Of a DNA stretch of 7,750 nt, positions 7,156 to 7,750 are shown in pieces (within the stretch, counting starts at the first letter, position 1; each line of letters starts with the position of its first letter). Location of the stretch: contig JAIRXY010000119.1 in assembly GCA_031268055.1 (NCBI GenBank), positions 1-7,750 of the forward strand. The letters run 5' to 3'. The DNA comes from Prevotellaceae bacterium. Lineage in GTDB: Bacteria > Bacteroidota > Bacteroidia > Bacteroidales > UBA932. The translations under genes were made by a program, and so were the position numbers. The notes under the pieces were generated by a model. The model saw nothing but the letters and a program-made list of their open reading frames with translations, had not been told where the DNA came from and made no database searches.

Positions 7156-7196
7156 TATGCGACGAACTTTTTATCGGACAGTACTGATTTTTTATA

Positions 7197-7204
7197 TATA
7201 TTTG
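7197..7204 (+). promoter_or_regulatory. Possible outward -7 box beside the outer element
   Basis: TATATTTG matches TAnnTTTG and lies 8 bases outside the right end of the outer element, pointing away from it. No TTG -33 box is at 19-21 bases upstream and no gene follows closely, so this may be chance in an AT-rich run. Confidence 0.2.
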
Positions 7205-7320
7205 CCCTGCGTTGCTTGATTTTGCTTGCGGCAAAGTTGCTGCAACACAGCGGCAACGCGCAGCGCGGTATTGCTTCATTTTGTTGCAAGCCGTCGGTTA
7301 GCCGGAAGCGTTTTTTTTAA
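7205..7320. other. Non-coding spacer with several short inverted repeats
   Basis: No gene is supported. GTTGCTGCAAC (7232-7242) is a small palindrome, GCGGCAA occurs twice nearby, and a weak hairpin (TCGG-TTAG-CCGG) before GCGTTTTTTTT near 7312-7319 might act as a + strand terminator, though the stem is short. A minus-strand frame of about 50 codons would start near 7280 and run through both element ends; it looks spurious. Confidence 0.4.
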
Positions 7321-7332
7321 TTTTAATTAGGG

Positions 7333-7340
7333 CAAAGATA
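7333..7340 (-). promoter_or_regulatory. Possible minus-strand -7 box (TATCTTTG)
   Basis: The + strand reads CAAAGATA, so the minus strand carries TATCTTTG, an exact TAnnTTTG match. At a 20-base spacing the -33 position reads GTG rather than TTG. Transcription would run leftward through the structured spacer into the nested elements, where no convincing gene exists. It could be chance or drive a small RNA. Confidence 0.25.
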
Positions 7341-7404
7341 AAAAGATAATGAGCATAAGGCACTTGTACTACGGGACAGTGCTGTTTTTTTTTCAGCTTT
7401 TTCA

Positions 7405-7540
7405 GCGACTACACCCCTATGGGCGCTGTGCTGAACAATAACAGCGGCGAGCGAATCCCTCCGGACGATGCCTTGTAGCGGTACGTGCAGGCATCTAAGG
7501 TTGGGTAGGCGTTGCGGAGAGAGCTGCTTTTTGCCCTGCT
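7405..7540. other. GC-rich island of unknown nature between AT-rich flanks
   Basis: A clearly GC-richer block between AT-rich flanks. It contains a perfect 7-base inverted repeat, GATGCCT (7467-7473) with AGGCATC (7489-7495), whose 15-base loop can form a further short GTA/TAC stem. Two overlapping minus-strand frames (7323-7604 and 7409-7678) cross it, but neither has a recognisable domain, signal or sensible composition. It may be a dispersed intergenic repeat, a decayed gene fragment or a structured RNA; the sequence alone does not decide. Confidence 0.35.
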
Positions 7541-7685
7541 TTTGCTTTTTGTGCAAATTATACTCCTGATTGACGCATAGCTGGTTATCCATATTTTCAC
7601 GCAACGAAAAGTTAAATTATTTTGCATAGTAAAATTTTTAACTAAATAGTGGGGAGTGGCTGTGGTATTCGTCCTCATTCATGCT

Positions 7686-7693
7686 TATATTTG
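7686..7693 (+). promoter_or_regulatory. Probable -7 promoter box for the gene at the right edge
   Basis: TATATTTG is an exact TAnnTTTG match 45 bases before the ATG at 7739, giving a leader of roughly 35-40 bases. The -33 position lacks a clear TTG (TGTGG near 7661-7665), so the match is partial. Its placement before a plausible start codon raises its credibility. Confidence 0.4.
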
Positions 7694-7738
7694 CAGGATG
7701 TGCCGACATTATTAAATTATAAATAAAACTCAAGCTGT

Positions 7739-7750
7739 ATGATGAAAAAA
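7739..7750 (+). CDS. Start of an unidentified gene cut by the window edge
   Basis: ATGATGAAAAAA encodes MMKK, or MKK if the second ATG at 7742 is used. A start followed by lysines is typical of exported or lipoprotein genes in this phylum, and a TATATTTG box lies upstream at a fitting distance. Only four codons are visible, so neither frame nor product can be confirmed. Confidence 0.45.

Larger units (their letters stand above)
6974..7188. mobile_element. Outer MITE-like element with 21-base terminal inverted repeats
   Basis: The 21 bases at 6974-6994 and the reverse complement of 7168-7188 match at 19 positions and share the core TGTCCGATAAAAA. The element is 215 bases long and encodes no transposase, so it fits a miniature inverted-repeat element or the joined ends of a deleted insertion sequence. 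T runs flank both ends (6967-6973 and 7189-7193) and might be a target duplication, but this is too simple to be sure. A second inverted-repeat element lies inside. The IS family is not identified. Confidence 0.65.

Noticed and set aside
7323..7678. Two overlapping minus-strand frames of 93 and 89 codons
   Set aside because: They overlap each other in different frames, show no recognisable motif, and cross low-complexity T tracts. The underlying GC-rich island is reported as a region instead.
6271..7750. CRISPR array or tRNA in the repeat-rich spacer
   Set aside because: Repeat units are 5-9 bases and directly adjacent, without unique spacers of CRISPR length. No cloverleaf with a T-loop-like GTTCRA motif in the right place was seen.

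Overview
The window looks like a chromosomal segment of a member of Bacteroidota, most likely Bacteroidales. The evidence is an adjacent SusC-type TonB-dependent receptor and SusD-type lipoprotein, promoter-like boxes matching the TAnnTTTG type of this phylum, no obvious Shine-Dalgarno sequence before the genes, and moderately GC-rich genes separated by AT-rich spacers full of short repeats. Genus cannot be decided from the sequence.

Layout: bases 1-266 are a non-coding leader with a hairpin just before the first gene. Bases 267-3458 encode a SusC/RagA-family outer-membrane receptor. A SusD-like nutrient-binding lipoprotein follows after 24 bases (3483-4904). A strong hairpin terminator (about 4923-4962) closes this pair, and the -33 box of a probable new promoter begins 2 bases after its stem. 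That promoter would drive a third gene (5013-6281), an envelope thioredoxin-fold protein of the TlpA type with a duplicated N-terminal module. All three are on the + strand.

How the genes could work together: SusC and SusD normally form an outer-membrane complex in which the lipoprotein lid captures a ligand and the TonB-dependent barrel imports it. The TlpA-type protein probably acts on thiols or disulfides in the periplasm, but it appears to be a separate transcription unit, so its link to the transporter is by proximity only. No glycoside hydrolase, peptidase, ECF sigma factor or anti-sigma gene is present, so the substrate cannot be named.

Bases 6282-7738 (about 1.46 kb) hold no convincing gene. 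They hold a chain of small repeats: heptamer array, nonamer pair, 29-base hairpin, pentamer array, palindrome and GC-rich hairpins. Then comes an AT-rich stretch, and then a 215-base inverted-repeat element with a second 131-base inverted-repeat element inside it, which look like nested MITEs or IS remnants. After that come a structured spacer, a GC-rich island of unknown nature (about 7405-7540), and finally a promoter-like box and the first codons of a gene cut by the right edge. The repeat cluster and nested elements are the most unusual part. I found no convincing new enzymatic or defence system.
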